Source: Caldilineaceae bacterium (GTDB lineage Bacteria; Chloroflexota; Anaerolineae; Caldilineales; Caldilineaceae). Taken from it: 54,421 bases of DNA. This document shows, piece by piece, positions 16,285-26,470 of this stretch. The notes under the pieces are model-generated. The model did not search any database. It worked only from the letters and a program-made list of their open reading frames with translations, and was not told where the DNA came from. The first letter of the stretch is position 1, and every line of letters begins with the position of its first letter. The DNA lies in the NCBI GenBank assembly GCA_011523365.1, contig WTGY01000158.1, positions 1 to 54,421 of the forward strand, read 5' to 3'. The translations under genes were made by a program, and so were the position numbers.

Positions 16285-17328
16285 ATGGATAGAGTACGAA
16301 TCGGCGTCCTTAGCCACGCCCACGGACACAGTAACGCCTATTGCCGCAAGATGCTGGAATTTGATGATGTGGAACTGGTGGCCTGCTGGGACGACAATGA
16401 GGAGCGTGGGCAGGAGGCCGCGTCCTCCTTCGGCATGGAGTTTCGCGATGAATCAGAGGCTATCACCGCCGACCCGAACATTGACGCGGTCATCGTAGCA
16501 ACTGAAACAAATCGACACGCCGATTTGGTGGAGCAGGCCGCCGAGGCAGGCAAGGCGATTCTCTGCCAGAAGCCGTTGGCGACGACCCTCGACGATTGCG
16601 ACCGGATAATCGAAGTTGTCCACCGCACAGGCGTCAAGTTCAGTGTCGCCTTTCAGATGCGACAGGATCCGGTCAACCGCAAAATCAAAGAACTGGTCGA
16701 CAACAATGCAGTTGGAGAAATCGCGGTCGTGCGGCGCAGGCACTGTATTGGAGTACTCAACAACGAGGGCTTCTTCACCGGCCCAACACGTTGGCACGTC
16801 GACCCCGTCGCCAACGTAGGAATGTTTTTCGACGACGCCATCCATGCCGCCGACTGGTTCTACTGGACATTCGGCCCAGCCAAGCGAGTTATGGCCGAAA
16901 TCGACAACTTCGTAACAAACGTTTCGCCGGACGACAACGGGATCGCTCTGTACCGTTTCGAAAGCGGTGTTTTGGGCACGCTGTTCAACGGCTCCACGAC
17001 CGTCGCAGGTGTTAACACGACCGAGATCTACGGGGCGGAAGGCACGATTGTTCAGGACTACGGTGACGCCCCGTCTACGTCGGCGCCGCGCCCTCCTGGC
17101 GCCTCACCTTTGCGGATGATTCGACAAGGTGACACTGAGTGGCAGGAGTTTGATCTACCGATCCCCGCTACCCAGGGAGAGAGGATCGCGGCCGTGCCGC
17201 GGCCCTTCATCGACTACGTTCGGGGTCTGAACGACGAACACGTCAGCGCCGAGGAAGGGCGCAAATCGGTCGAGATGGTCCTGGGGGCCTATCGTTCTGC
17301 GCGCGAGGGAAGGCGAATCGCTCTTTAG
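16285..17328 (+). CDS. Gfo/Idh/MocA family oxidoreductase 2
   Basis: An NAD(P)-dependent dehydrogenase of 347 residues. The N-terminal Rossmann region begins RIGVLSHAHGH. This departs from the usual GxGxxG loop (His-rich here), so cofactor binding may be altered. The catalytic-region lysine is in CQKP near residue 96. The C-terminal substrate domain is present. It closes the same-strand run with the sugar transporter and faces an epimerase-like gene on the other strand. Confidence 0.88.
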   Translation: MDRVRIGVLSHAHGHSNAYCRKMLEFDDVELVACWDDNEERGQEAASSFGMEFRDESEAITADPNIDAVIVATETNRHADLVEQAAEAGKAILCQKPLATTLDDCDRIIEVVHRTGVKFSVAFQMRQDPVNRKIKELVDNNAVGEIAVVRRRHCIGVLNNEGFFTGPTRWHVDPVANVGMFFDDAIHAADWFYWTFGPAKRVMAEIDNFVTNVSPDDNGIALYRFESGVLGTLFNGSTTVAGVNTTEIYGAEGTIVQDYGDAPSTSAPRPPGASPLRMIRQGDTEWQEFDLPIPATQGERIAAVPRPFIDYVRGLNDEHVSAEEGRKSVEMVLGAYRSAREGRRIAL

Positions 17329-17355
17329 AGGCCGAATACCCCGAGCGAACGTCTC

Positions 17356-18240
17356 TCAGATCAGGGGCAGCAGTGTCTTGGCCGTTTCCTCCACCAGCCA
17401 GCTGTAGAACTCTTCCGAAAGAACGCCACTGCCGTGATCCTGGATGAACTGCAGCTGCTCCGCAGTCAGTTCCTGCTCCGCGGCCGCGACTGCATTTTGG
17501 TATGGGTTGGCCGGTGTGCGATCAAGCGGCGCCACGAACTCAACAGTCAGCGCGCCGTCGTAACCGATCTCCTTCAACGTACTCACAATCAAAGGCCAGT
17601 TGAGCGCACCCATGCCGCAGGCCATGCGGTTGTTGTCGGCCACGTGAAAATCGACCAGGCGCGCCTTCGAACTCTTTATCGCCTCGATCATGTCGGCTTC
17701 TTCTATGTTCAGGTGAAACGTGTCGATGCAGACACCGCAGTCCGGACCGACCTCCTCGGCCAGGAGCATGGCTTGGTCGGTTCGATTGAGAAAGTTAGTC
17801 TCAAAGCGATTGAGCGGCTCCAGCGCAATGCGTATGCCTTCCTTCTGCGCATGGTCATAGACCTCTTTCAAGCTTTCGACAGCCCACGCCCACTCCTGTT
17901 CAGGCGTATCCATCGGCGCGACCTTGCCGACTTGAGAGGGCACGATTGTCATCTCATAGCCTTCCAACTCCTTCGCCATGGTGATGCAATCGTTGAGATA
18001 ATTGATCGAACTGGCGCGCACAGTTTCGTCGGCGTGGATCAGGTCCCGTCCCTCAAACATCAGTGAGACAGCTCCCCAGCAAGCGATTCCGTACTCTGCC
18101 AGCAGCTTGCGTAGTTCCTTTGTATCGAAGACATCAGGCTCACCGCTTAACTCGATGCTCTTGTAACCGTAACGGGCCAACCTTCTGACCGTTACATCGA
18201 TCGGTTCTGCACGCATCCAATTGTGCATTGACAGGTGCAT
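17356..18240 (-). CDS. Ketose 3-epimerase-like TIM-barrel isomerase
   Basis: A 294-residue sugar isomerase/epimerase of the AP-endonuclease-2 fold. Metal and substrate residues of the D-tagatose/D-psicose 3-epimerase group are visible: EPLNRFE, DTFHLNIEE, FHVADNNR and TVEF, giving the usual Glu-Asp-His-Glu metal set. An AGGAG site sits 7 bases before the ATG. It converges with oxidoreductase 2 and may process the keto-sugar that enzyme makes. The exact sugar is unknown. Confidence 0.85.
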   Translation of the reverse strand: MHLSMHNWMRAEPIDVTVRRLARYGYKSIELSGEPDVFDTKELRKLLAEYGIACWGAVSLMFEGRDLIHADETVRASSINYLNDCITMAKELEGYEMTIVPSQVGKVAPMDTPEQEWAWAVESLKEVYDHAQKEGIRIALEPLNRFETNFLNRTDQAMLLAEEVGPDCGVCIDTFHLNIEEADMIEAIKSSKARLVDFHVADNNRMACGMGALNWPLIVSTLKEIGYDGALTVEFVAPLDRTPANPYQNAVAAAEQELTAEQLQFIQDHGSGVLSEEFYSWLVEETAKTLLPLI

Positions 18241-18323
18241 AGAAACTCTCCTGTAAGCTGTGGCAAGTGTTTGGCGGCGGTCCGGGTAGGAAGCTAACGT
18301 ATGGGCTACTCGGTCGGCCCTCC

Positions 18324-18821
18324 TCAGCCCATGCCAACCCAGTCGATTTCACGATCAGCTTGCGTCAATAAGATAGTACTCAGGTCGCCTACGTGCTGCT
18401 GCAGATGGCGAATACTGTAGATCTGCAGTTCCATTTTGTTAAACGGCAGCCAGTGGAAGCCGGACGGGGCGCTCAGATCGACCGTGGGCAAAGTGCTGGC
18501 TACGAACGAGCGCAGATAATCAATGTAGGCCACAATCTCTTGGGGGCTGTAAGGCCGATCAGCTTCGGGCTGCTCATGAGGAGGCCACGGTGTCGGACCG
18601 AGGAATTGGTACCCGTCTCTTGCATTTTCCCACAACGACATTTCATCTTCTGAAGGCTGCATATAGAGGTCCACGTAGAAGAGCGCGTGGTATGCCACTC
18701 GCCAGAAGGGATTCGACTGTCCTGGAACATTCCACAGTTCCTCAGGGCAGGAGTTGACGGTCTGCTCCATCATCGACAAGGCGGCGTGGAACTGCGATGC
18801 GACCGTTTTCGGAATCTCCAT
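18324..18821 (-). CDS. DinB-like protein
   Basis: A 165-residue four-helix protein of the DinB/YfiT type. The three histidines usual for the metal site are seen at about H45 (YHALFYVDLY) and H139 and H143 (HLQQHVGDL). I start it at ATG 18821, which has AGGAG 8 bases upstream; a GTG at 18839 is an alternative. DinB-like proteins include thiol-dependent transferases and many of unknown role. Nothing nearby fixes the substrate. Confidence 0.75.
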   Translation of the reverse strand: MEIPKTVASQFHAALSMMEQTVNSCPEELWNVPGQSNPFWRVAYHALFYVDLYMQPSEDEMSLWENARDGYQFLGPTPWPPHEQPEADRPYSPQEIVAYIDYLRSFVASTLPTVDLSAPSGFHWLPFNKMELQIYSIRHLQQHVGDLSTILLTQADREIDWVGMG

Positions 18822-18984
18822 TGGAAAAACTCCTATCACTCTAGGTCAACTTTGAATGAAGCGTTGCCCACATACATCCGAGGGAATACGTCCGAAATGG
18901 CATTGCCGACACTTGCAACTGAGCCATAAGCAAGGCTCACAGTCTCCTCATCAATCTCGCCAAGAAATCAGGGAGTATGCCCGG

Positions 18985-19593
18985 TCATTCGCTTGGTTTG
19001 TTCTTGATCAGGATTGAGCCGACCACGGTGGAACTCGGAATCAGCACTCGCTTTTCCTCTGAGTCCAACACAATATGCATCAGCGTAATGTCGGCCACGA
19101 CTCCGGTTTCTCTGCCAATGGTAACGTTTTCACCTAGCCCTACAGGCCGGAAAATCGCCAGGAAGACCCCGGCAACGGTGTGCCCCATGACGGTCTGGGA
19201 GGCAAAGCCGGCGACTAGTCCCGCGAAACTTCCCATCGTCAGCGCTGCCACGGCATTGTCTGTCACCACAGAGACCAGGAACGAGAAGATCAGACCATAT
19301 CCTAACAGACGTGCTATGACCCGCAGCGTGCGGGCGACATCCTCTGATGTCCGCCTTAGGGAGATGGTGTATACCCACTTCGTTCCGGATTGGACGGCGA
19401 CATGCCCCAGAAACGCGACCACGACTACTGAGATCGCGTTCTCGTACGGCACCAGGAATCCGAAGAATGCATAATCTTCCATTTTTGAAGTAAATGAGAG
19501 TATAGCCAGAAGGCCAACTATAGCCAGAACCGTCGTAACCAGCGGCCCTGCAGGAGAAGATGTGGATGTGGGCTGACCTGTGCTGTCTAACAT
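18985..19593 (-). CDS. Short MscS-type mechanosensitive channel
   Basis: A 202-residue membrane protein. Three to four hydrophobic segments precede the Gly/Ala-rich pore helix (GSFAGLVAGFASQTVMGHT, about 121-139) and the MscS beta domain (FRPVGLGENVTIG to about 195). It ends right after the beta domain and so lacks the C-terminal alpha/beta cage of E. coli MscS. The stop seems natural, since I see no continuation. AGGAGG lies 10 bases before the ATG, and a good promoter lies further upstream. Likely role: release of solutes on osmotic downshift. Confidence 0.8.
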   Translation of the reverse strand: MLDSTGQPTSTSSPAGPLVTTVLAIVGLLAILSFTSKMEDYAFFGFLVPYENAISVVVVAFLGHVAVQSGTKWVYTISLRRTSEDVARTLRVIARLLGYGLIFSFLVSVVTDNAVAALTMGSFAGLVAGFASQTVMGHTVAGVFLAIFRPVGLGENVTIGRETGVVADITLMHIVLDSEEKRVLIPSSTVVGSILIKNKPSE

Positions 19594-20147
19594 CGTGCAG
19601 TTGCCTCCTGATGGCCTCATACTTCTCGTCGTCGGATTCCCCGGTCTGTGACGCTGTCGCCCCTCTCAAGAGCCACGCCTGCTTCTAACTCGGAACGGCT
19701 GGCAAGGCGCGAACTAATGTACTAGAGACGATCTGCCTCTTGGCCTGAATTGGATCAGAACTGCTAAGTGTCAAGGATAGTAACAATGCTGTTTACTGTT
19801 GTCAAGAGTACGAAGGTAGCACTGGAATCCGAAACATACTACTCAGAATGTTACCGTTATGGCTGAATCACGCATGGAGGAAAGCTGCCGGCCTGATGGC
19901 TGAAAGTGCCATTGATCACGGAAACGGTCCAGGCATTCAGAGAGACTTCGGACTGATTGAAATGCCGAGATGAGTCCATAACTTCGAATTAGAGGCTCCG
20001 GAAGAGGATCAAAGAGATTCGAATAGGCCCCAGCCGTTTCCGACACGGTCGACGTGAGACGATAGGCTGCGCATCTGGACAAGATGCGACAAGGCTGCTA
20101 GGCTACGTGGCATCGGGTCCGACAACGCTAAGCGCCGAAGGAGTGGG
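19594..20147. other. Gene-free divergent spacer
   Basis: This 554-base gap separates the minus-strand channel gene from the plus-strand unknown gene. It holds the channel promoter. I see no other structure that I can support. Confidence 0.6.
19777..19805 (-). promoter_or_regulatory. Promoter of the MscS-type gene
   Basis: On the minus strand TTGACA (19800-19805), a 17-base spacer and TACTAT (19777-19782) form a strong sigma70-like promoter. The leader to the ATG would be about 175 bases. Confidence 0.6.
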
Positions 20148-20552
20148 ATGGAGGAAGCTTCCCAAGGTGGGCTGATTCAGAAGGCGATCTACCGCTTCGC
20201 GCGTACGTCCAAGATTCGCTACTTTCGGGCAGAGCGTACGCGCTCCGGGATCGAGTTTCTCTACCCGATCAACGTCAGCGGTTCGCGAATCGTTGACACT
20301 AGCAGTAGCGGGCGCGACTATGTGATTCTCTATCTGCTTACGAAGTGGGGCAAGCTGGCGGCAGGAGGCTACTGGCTCAATCCGCGCAAGATCTTCGACA
20401 AGGCTTACGTCACCGACGCTACACTCGCAGATCTCATCCTTGTAGCAGAAAGAATTGAAGACCTGCCCGATGCCCACCTTCTCTTGGATGACGTTCTCAA
20501 TCGTGCAGATGTAGAGGTGGACATGGAAGTTTGGGGAGGTGCGCTGCATTGA
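20148..20552 (+). CDS. Unknown protein, 134 residues
   Basis: I do not recognise this protein. A good AAGGAG site lies 5 bases before the ATG, and the frame ends 46 bases before hisI on the same strand. It is soluble and mixed alpha/beta in look, basic near the N-terminus (FARTSKIRYFRAERTR) and acidic at the C-terminus (LLLDDVLNRADVEVDMEV). A 148-codon frame on the other strand over the same bases looks less natural. It may be co-transcribed with the HisI/HisG pair. Confidence 0.5.
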   Translation: MEEASQGGLIQKAIYRFARTSKIRYFRAERTRSGIEFLYPINVSGSRIVDTSSSGRDYVILYLLTKWGKLAAGGYWLNPRKIFDKAYVTDATLADLILVAERIEDLPDAHLLLDDVLNRADVEVDMEVWGGALH

Positions 20553-20598
20553 GCCTGAGCGAAACTGACACCAGCGAGATTACTAACAGAGAATTCCG

Positions 20599-21078
20599 AT
20601 GAACAGATCAGACAAGAACGTCTCCACTCTGTCCACTGACCTAGAGGAGGGGACCGAATTGAATCTGGATTACGGCAAGTTGCGAGCTATTGGCAATGGA
20701 GATGCCGCCGTTATCCCTGTAGCTGTACAGGACTACGAAACAAGGGAAGTTCTGATTCTTGCCTACGTCAACCAGGAAGCTCTGGCATACACTCTTTCTC
20801 ACGGCGTTGCCGCCTTTTGGAGCACCTCTCGCAACGAGCTCTGGGTGAAAGGCGCGTCCTCCGGAGACACTCTGGAACTGGTTGACGTGCGCGTAAATTG
20901 CGAACAGAACTCACTTCTCTACCTTGTCCGCCCTTTGGGTGCTGGCGCTTGCCACACCAAGGATGCCGGCGGCAGAGCGCGTTGTGGCTGTTACTATCGA
21001 CGCATCGAGCGGTCCGCCAGCAAAAAAACGGGCCCCAAAGAGGGGCAACCCGAGTCATGGCAGCTTTCTTTCGTATGA
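20599..21078 (+). CDS. hisI: Phosphoribosyl-AMP cyclohydrolase-like protein (HisI)
   Basis: HisI opens the purine ring of phosphoribosyl-AMP in histidine synthesis. The 159-residue protein has an N-terminal extension of ~25 residues, the core from about 27, the WSTSRNELWVKGASSGD block (74-90) and the zinc cysteines C101, C118 and C129 or C131. The magnesium site, usually Asp-Cys-Asp-x-Asp, reads N100-C-E-Q-N104 here, so all three aspartates are replaced. It pairs with hisG 86 bases downstream, but no other histidine genes are nearby. Activity may be changed or the metal may be bound in another way. Confidence 0.85.
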   Translation: MNRSDKNVSTLSTDLEEGTELNLDYGKLRAIGNGDAAVIPVAVQDYETREVLILAYVNQEALAYTLSHGVAAFWSTSRNELWVKGASSGDTLELVDVRVNCEQNSLLYLVRPLGAGACHTKDAGGRARCGCYYRRIERSASKKTGPKEGQPESWQLSFV

Positions 21079-21164
21079 CCTACCTTCAGGGACTCTTCGC
21101 TTTCACCAAATCTCGGCAGGAAGCGTAGCTTGAATCTAACCCTATACTTTGATTGAGGACCAAA

Positions 21165-22037
21165 ATGAGTCGTTTGACGCTTGGTATTCCAAAAGGCAGC
21201 CTGCAGGAATCGACAGTAGCTTTGTTTGCAAAGGCCGGCTATCAGGTCTATGTACGTGGCCGCTCCTACGCTCCATACATCGACGATCCGGAAATTGGCT
21301 GCCTGATGTTTCGCGCCCAGGAAATAGCGCGCTACGTCGAAAGGGGCGTCCTCGATGTCGGCCTTACCGGCAAGGACTGGGTACAGGAGAACGAGGCTGA
21401 TGTACTCGAAGTGGAGGACCTGGTCTACAGCAAGGCGACCAACCAGGCATACCGCTGGGTACTGGCGGTACCGGACGACTCCGACATCCATAGTCCTCAG
21501 GATTTGAAAGGCAAGAGAATTGCAACCGAGCTTGTGCAGGTTACGCGCCGCTACCTGGAACGTCACGGGGTCGAAGCAGAAGTCGAGTACTCATGGGGCG
21601 CAACCGAGGTCAAGGCGCCGCTGCTAGTCGATGCCGTAGTGGAAGGCACAGAGACTGGTTCCTCGTTGCGGGCGAATCGGCTGCGCATCGTCGACACCGT
21701 GGCCGAGTCCACGACAAAGCTGATCGCCAATCATGACGCATGGGCCGATGAGTGGAAGCGCCAGAAGATAGAGAACCTGTCAATGCTTTTGAAGGGCGCT
21801 CTGCAAGCCGGCGCCAAAGTCGGCCTCAAGATGAACCTGCCCCGAACCTCTCTCGAAGCCATCACTGAGCAACTTCCGGCACTACATACGCCGTCGATCA
21901 CTAACCAGACCGACCCGGACTGGGTCGCCCTGGAGGTGATCATCGACGAGAAAATCGTTCGCGACCTGATCCCCGATCTGAAGCAGGCAGGCGCCACAGG
22001 TATTATTGAATATCCGCTGAATAAGGTTATCTATTGA
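21165..22037 (+). CDS. hisG: ATP phosphoribosyltransferase, long form (HisG)
   Basis: HisG joins ATP and PRPP in the first step of histidine synthesis. The 290-residue protein is the long form, with two periplasmic-binding-like lobes and a C-terminal ACT-like regulatory domain from about residue 215. The PRPP loop is seen in [13 protein letters not shown] start at ATG 21165, with TGAGGA just upstream; a TTG at 21153 is the alternative. The only other histidine-like gene is hisI before it. HisE, HisA, HisF, HisH and HisB are absent from the window, so the rest must be elsewhere or the pair has another use. Confidence 0.9.
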   Translation: MSRLTLGIPKGSLQESTVALFAKAGYQVYVRGRSYAPYIDDPEIGCLMFRAQEIARYVERGVLDVGLTGKDWVQENEADVLEVEDLVYSKATNQAYRWVLAVPDDSDIHSPQDLKGKRIATELVQVTRRYLERHGVEAEVEYSWGATEVKAPLLVDAVVEGTETGSSLRANRLRIVDTVAESTTKLIANHDAWADEWKRQKIENLSMLLKGALQAGAKVGLKMNLPRTSLEAITEQLPALHTPSITNQTDPDWVALEVIIDEKIVRDLIPDLKQAGATGIIEYPLNKVIY

Positions 22038-22082
22038 GAATCAACTGAAGAAAGTTCACTTCCGTATGTAAGGAACGGTCTC

Positions 22083-22859
<777 letters not shown>

Positions 22860-22944
22860 TCGTTAGCGCGTCCCTTGTCCACGCTAGCGGACGAAAAGAC
22901 TTGAACCCACTTATCTTCATTTTCCCGCCCAACAAGGAGCCGAA

Positions 22945-24369
22945 ATGCCTCGTCAGCCCCATGTGATCTACATCCTGTCCGACGAGCACTTTGGCGGCGC
23001 CATGAGCCACATGGGCGATGCCAATGTACGCACCCCTAACATGGACCGTCTGGCTGCCGAAGGAGTGAGCTTCGCTCGCGCCTACGCAAACTGCCCAATT
23101 TGCACACCTTCACGGGGCACGATATTTTCGGGTCGGCACGCGCATTCCGGCCCCGTGCAGTACTTCTTCGATGTATACAAGGCAGGGGCGCCGAGCACGG
23201 CAACGGCTCTGAGGGCAGCCGGATACCACACTGCCTTTTTCGGCAAGTGGCACTGCGGCGTCGTCCAGGATCAGGAGCCGCCTGACGTGAGAGCGGAAAG
23301 GGAGGAGTACACGCGCTGGCCTCACCGCACCCCGGAATACCATCGGGCCGGCTTCCAGGACTGGTATGGTTTCGAAATCAACAATGCCCCCTTCAAGGGA
23401 TTCTACTATCACGAAGACGAGGCCAATCCGCGCAAGATGGACGGCTATCAGACCGACTTTCTCACCGATCTGGCCATCGACTATTTGGAGTCTTACGATC
23501 GTGAGGAGCCTCTTTTCCTCGTTCTCAGCGTTGAACCACCTCACTTCCCTCTCGAAGCCCCGGAGTCGTTTGAGCGATTTGATCCTGCTGCGCTGGAGAC
23601 ACCGCCCAGCTTTTCCGACTCGCCGGAAATGCGGGCCCAACTCGCCACCTACTACGCTATGGTCGAGAACCTGGACTGGAATATCGGTCGCCTGCGTGAG
23701 ACGTTGGACAGCCTGCCCGAGTTCAGGAGCAACCGGTTGACAGTTTATTTCTCCGATCACGGCGACTACATGGGAGCCCACGGTGCCATCAACAGAAAGG
23801 AGAATCCCCACGAAAACTCTGTTCGCATTCCCGCCGTATTTCACTGGCCGGAGGAGATTCCGGCGCAGGGCAGGAAGGAAGGCCTGCTTTTCAGTCTTGT
23901 AGACCTTTTCCCGACCACACTCGGTCTGCTGGGGCTGGACATTCCTGTCCACAGCCAAGGGCTTGATTTCAGCGGGGCGTTGCACGGTCAGCAGGACTTT
24001 CCAGGGCCGGACGCCGTCCTCATTGAAATGTCTGGCAATCCTCGCTGGAACCTGGATTTCCTGGACTGGCGCGGGCTAGTAACTTCTCGCTGGAAATACG
24101 CCTATTACGAGACTGGGCACGAACGGCTCTTTGACCTCGAGAACGATCCTTTCGAGATGAAAAACCTTGCCGAAACTGACCCGCAGATCTGTGCAGAGTT
24201 GCGGGATAAGCTGCTGCAACTCCTGGCAGACAGCCGCGAACCCTATTTCGACGTCCTGATGGAGCACGGCGCGCCCGTGGAAAGACCGGCACTGGACGTA
24301 GGCGAACACAATTTCAAGGGCAAGTTGGCCCCCATCTGGCCGGACCTGGTGCGCCGCCACCAACCATGA
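22945..24369 (+). CDS. Sulfatase (formylglycine type)
   Basis: A type I sulfatase of 474 residues. The modification motif C-T-P-S-R is at C53-R57, where C53 should become formylglycine, followed by GTIFSGRHAHSG. The N-terminal metal residues are in SDEHF (about 12-16), and SDHGDYMGAHG later supplies the second metal set. No signal peptide is visible, so it may act in the cytoplasm. No formylglycine-generating enzyme is in the window. An AAGGAG site precedes the ATG. The substrate could be a sulfated sugar taken up by a transporter such as those upstream. Confidence 0.9.
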   Translation: MPRQPHVIYILSDEHFGGAMSHMGDANVRTPNMDRLAAEGVSFARAYANCPICTPSRGTIFSGRHAHSGPVQYFFDVYKAGAPSTATALRAAGYHTAFFGKWHCGVVQDQEPPDVRAEREEYTRWPHRTPEYHRAGFQDWYGFEINNAPFKGFYYHEDEANPRKMDGYQTDFLTDLAIDYLESYDREEPLFLVLSVEPPHFPLEAPESFERFDPAALETPPSFSDSPEMRAQLATYYAMVENLDWNIGRLRETLDSLPEFRSNRLTVYFSDHGDYMGAHGAINRKENPHENSVRIPAVFHWPEEIPAQGRKEGLLFSLVDLFPTTLGLLGLDIPVHSQGLDFSGALHGQQDFPGPDAVLIEMSGNPRWNLDFLDWRGLVTSRWKYAYYETGHERLFDLENDPFEMKNLAETDPQICAELRDKLLQLLADSREPYFDVLMEHGAPVERPALDVGEHNFKGKLAPIWPDLVRRHQP

Positions 24370-24382
24370 TCTGTACCTCAAA

Positions 24383-25252
24383 ATGGACCTCCCGGCTGAA
24401 CTCTCCACCAATCTTGAAGACTGGAAGACTGAACACACGGTAGCCTTCGCCCTATTGGGAAGTTATGCACGCGGTGATGCCGGGCCTCACAGCGACGTAG
24501 ATGTCGTGCGCTTCGTCAGTGACGATAAGCACGATGACGAAGCCCGGACCTTTCTGGTAGGGGGCACAGAACGCGGAACGAGGCGGCGCGAGTACGTAAA
24601 CACCCTGCAAAACCCCAAACGTTGGCTTGTCGTGCGCAGCACGGTCACCCCCAGCCAGGTGGAGAGTTGGTTTTCCGAGCCTGGGCATGCGGTGAACATT
24701 ATTGTCGGTCTTCGCGACGGACGCGCTCTTTGGGATCCGAATGGTCTTTTCGCGGCCATTCAACAGCGCGCAGAAGAGTTCATGTGGACGGAGACGCTTC
24801 AGGAAAAAGCTGACCGTCTGGCTGGTAAAGAACTGGTAGGTTGGATCGAAGAGGCACACAAGGGGTTGGAAGGACTGCGGCGCAATGACACCGGGCGCCT
24901 GCTGAATGCCCGCTTCGGTTTGTCCTGGGGACTGGCTTGGGTGATGCGGCTGCACAGGGGTGTATTTGCTACCAGCGACAACACTTTCTTCAGCGACGTT
25001 ATCGGCGAAGTCGGTCCGGAAACCAGGTGGGCCAGGCTCTTGCACCAAGCCTTTGGCATAGCGACCGGGGCCGATGGTGAGACCTATACATTACGCGAAG
25101 AAGTGACTGCCGGCCTATTGCTTTACTGTGAGACCTTCTCACTCTTGAAGGAATCGTTGCCCCCGGACGACCTCCTTCTCATCGAAACTACTGTACAGCG
25201 AATTCGATGCGAACTGGAGTGCAACGTTATGGGCGCCGTCGGACGTCCATGA
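24383..25252 (+). CDS. Nucleotidyltransferase-domain protein
   Basis: A 289-residue protein with an N-terminal pol-beta-type nucleotidyltransferase motif GSYARGDAGPHSDVDVV (about 27-43), including the two metal aspartates. The C-terminal half is helical, as in kanamycin nucleotidyltransferase-like and MNT-like proteins. No HEPN partner gene is adjacent, so a toxin-antitoxin pair is not indicated. It starts 13 bases after the sulfatase stop. Its target is unknown. Confidence 0.75.
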   Translation: MDLPAELSTNLEDWKTEHTVAFALLGSYARGDAGPHSDVDVVRFVSDDKHDDEARTFLVGGTERGTRRREYVNTLQNPKRWLVVRSTVTPSQVESWFSEPGHAVNIIVGLRDGRALWDPNGLFAAIQQRAEEFMWTETLQEKADRLAGKELVGWIEEAHKGLEGLRRNDTGRLLNARFGLSWGLAWVMRLHRGVFATSDNTFFSDVIGEVGPETRWARLLHQAFGIATGADGETYTLREEVTAGLLLYCETFSLLKESLPPDDLLLIETTVQRIRCELECNVMGAVGRP

Positions 25253-25260
25253 CGTCCGAC
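25238..25260 (+). terminator. Hairpin overlapping the nucleotidyltransferase stop
   Basis: GTCGGACGT and ACGTCCGAC form a perfect 9-bp stem around CCATG, and the stop codon lies within the right side. There is no T-run after it, so it may only block RNA decay. Confidence 0.4.
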
Positions 25261-25478
25261 TAGGTGAGGCGAAAAACTGTGGAAGAGCCTGCAGTTGTGG
25301 TTGCGTTTTCCACGTTGATTTCGGTAAACTAGGCGGCAAGAAGGCGTGCTCGCTCTCCACGTCTACAAAGTTAGCGCCTATGACTCGGGAAATTGAACTG
25401 CAGATTCATTGACGTGACACCCTTGCAGAGGCTTCATGGGAGTTCGCAACCCGCGACCGAACTGCCACACATGCGGCC

Positions 25479-25494
25479 GGCAATTGCAATTGCC
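25479..25494. promoter_or_regulatory. 16-bp perfect palindrome upstream of the PhyH pair
   Basis: GGCAATTGCAATTGCC is a perfect palindrome 52 bases before the first tandem PhyH gene, in a leader with no other gene. Its size and symmetry fit an operator for a dimeric regulator. No clear promoter is seen next to it. Confidence 0.4.
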
Positions 25495-25546
25495 AACGAT
25501 GAGGAAGAGTGTAAACCCGGTACACGCGCCCAAAGGAGATGAAGCA

Positions 25547-26335
25547 ATGCTGACTCAACAACAGGTCGACTTCTATCACGAACACGGTTACCTCAGAATT
25601 CCTGAGGTGTTCACGCCAGAGGAAACACAGGAACTGTCGAAAGAGATGGATCGCCTTGTCGAAGACTGGGCGTTCACGAGCCCAGGCTGGAACGGCCCAT
25701 GGCGCCTAGCGTATATGGACCCAGAGACAGAAAAGAAATCCAAACTGACCGCTATGCACGATCTACACTTCTATTCTGTCGCCTGGATGCGGGCGGCTAC
25801 CAATCGCAAGCTTGCCAAAGCGCTCAGTCAACTGTTGGGCGAAAACGTAGAATTGCACCACACCACTATGCACATCAAGCCCCCTCAGACGGGGCATCCT
25901 TTCCCCATGCACCAAGACAACCCGTTCTACGGCCATCAGGACGGTCGTTTCATTGACGTTCTTGTCCACCTGGATGACACCTGCCATGATAACGGCGAGA
26001 TCCGTTTTCTGGACGGTTCCCACAAAATGGGCCATCTTGATCACGTCACAGAGACAGAAGACGGACCTTGCTCACCCCACTTACCGACCGACCGGTTCCA
26101 CTTGGAGGATACAGTGGCCGTGCCAGCCAAGGCTGGCGATGTCGTTCTCTTCTGCATAGACACGGTCCACGGATCGTACATCAACCAGACTAAGAAACCC
26201 CGGCGGCTAGTGCGGATGGGCTACCGCGACCCGCAGAACCGACAAGAGTATGGCCAAAGCATGGGACGGCCCGGCGTGATGGTGAGCGGATATCGTGATC
26301 GCAAAGAGGGAGACGAACTGCTGCCAATTGCGTAG
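25547..26335 (+). CDS. Phytanoyl-CoA dioxygenase family protein (PhyH 3)
   Basis: A likely Fe(II)/2-oxoglutarate oxygenase of 262 residues. Iron ligands are H122 and D124 (MHQD) and probably H208 (TVHGS); R219 or R220 likely binds 2-oxoglutarate. An AAAGGAG site precedes ATG 25547, and the next gene starts with nearly the same residues, so an upstream in-frame start at 25436 is not used. The following gene is a close paralogue. Confidence 0.88.
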   Translation: MLTQQQVDFYHEHGYLRIPEVFTPEETQELSKEMDRLVEDWAFTSPGWNGPWRLAYMDPETEKKSKLTAMHDLHFYSVAWMRAATNRKLAKALSQLLGENVELHHTTMHIKPPQTGHPFPMHQDNPFYGHQDGRFIDVLVHLDDTCHDNGEIRFLDGSHKMGHLDHVTETEDGPCSPHLPTDRFHLEDTVAVPAKAGDVVLFCIDTVHGSYINQTKKPRRLVRMGYRDPQNRQEYGQSMGRPGVMVSGYRDRKEGDELLPIA

Positions 26336-26470
26336 AACATTGACAGATTATACCGTTCTTGTTTGGGGACAGGAGCAGCGGCGTCATCCCCGGCTGGGCA
26401 TCAGAAGGAACTTGGAGCCGCATTACTGCATGGGCACATTTTTTTCTACATGGGCAAAGGAGAGGACCCA

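Noticed and set aside
20103..20549. 148-codon minus-strand frame opposite the unknown gene
   Set aside because: The plus-strand frame has a better ribosome site and fits the direction of hisI and hisG; the minus frame has no recognisable content.
24383..25252. MNT/HEPN toxin-antitoxin module
   Set aside because: Only the nucleotidyltransferase is present; no small HEPN gene is adjacent on either side.
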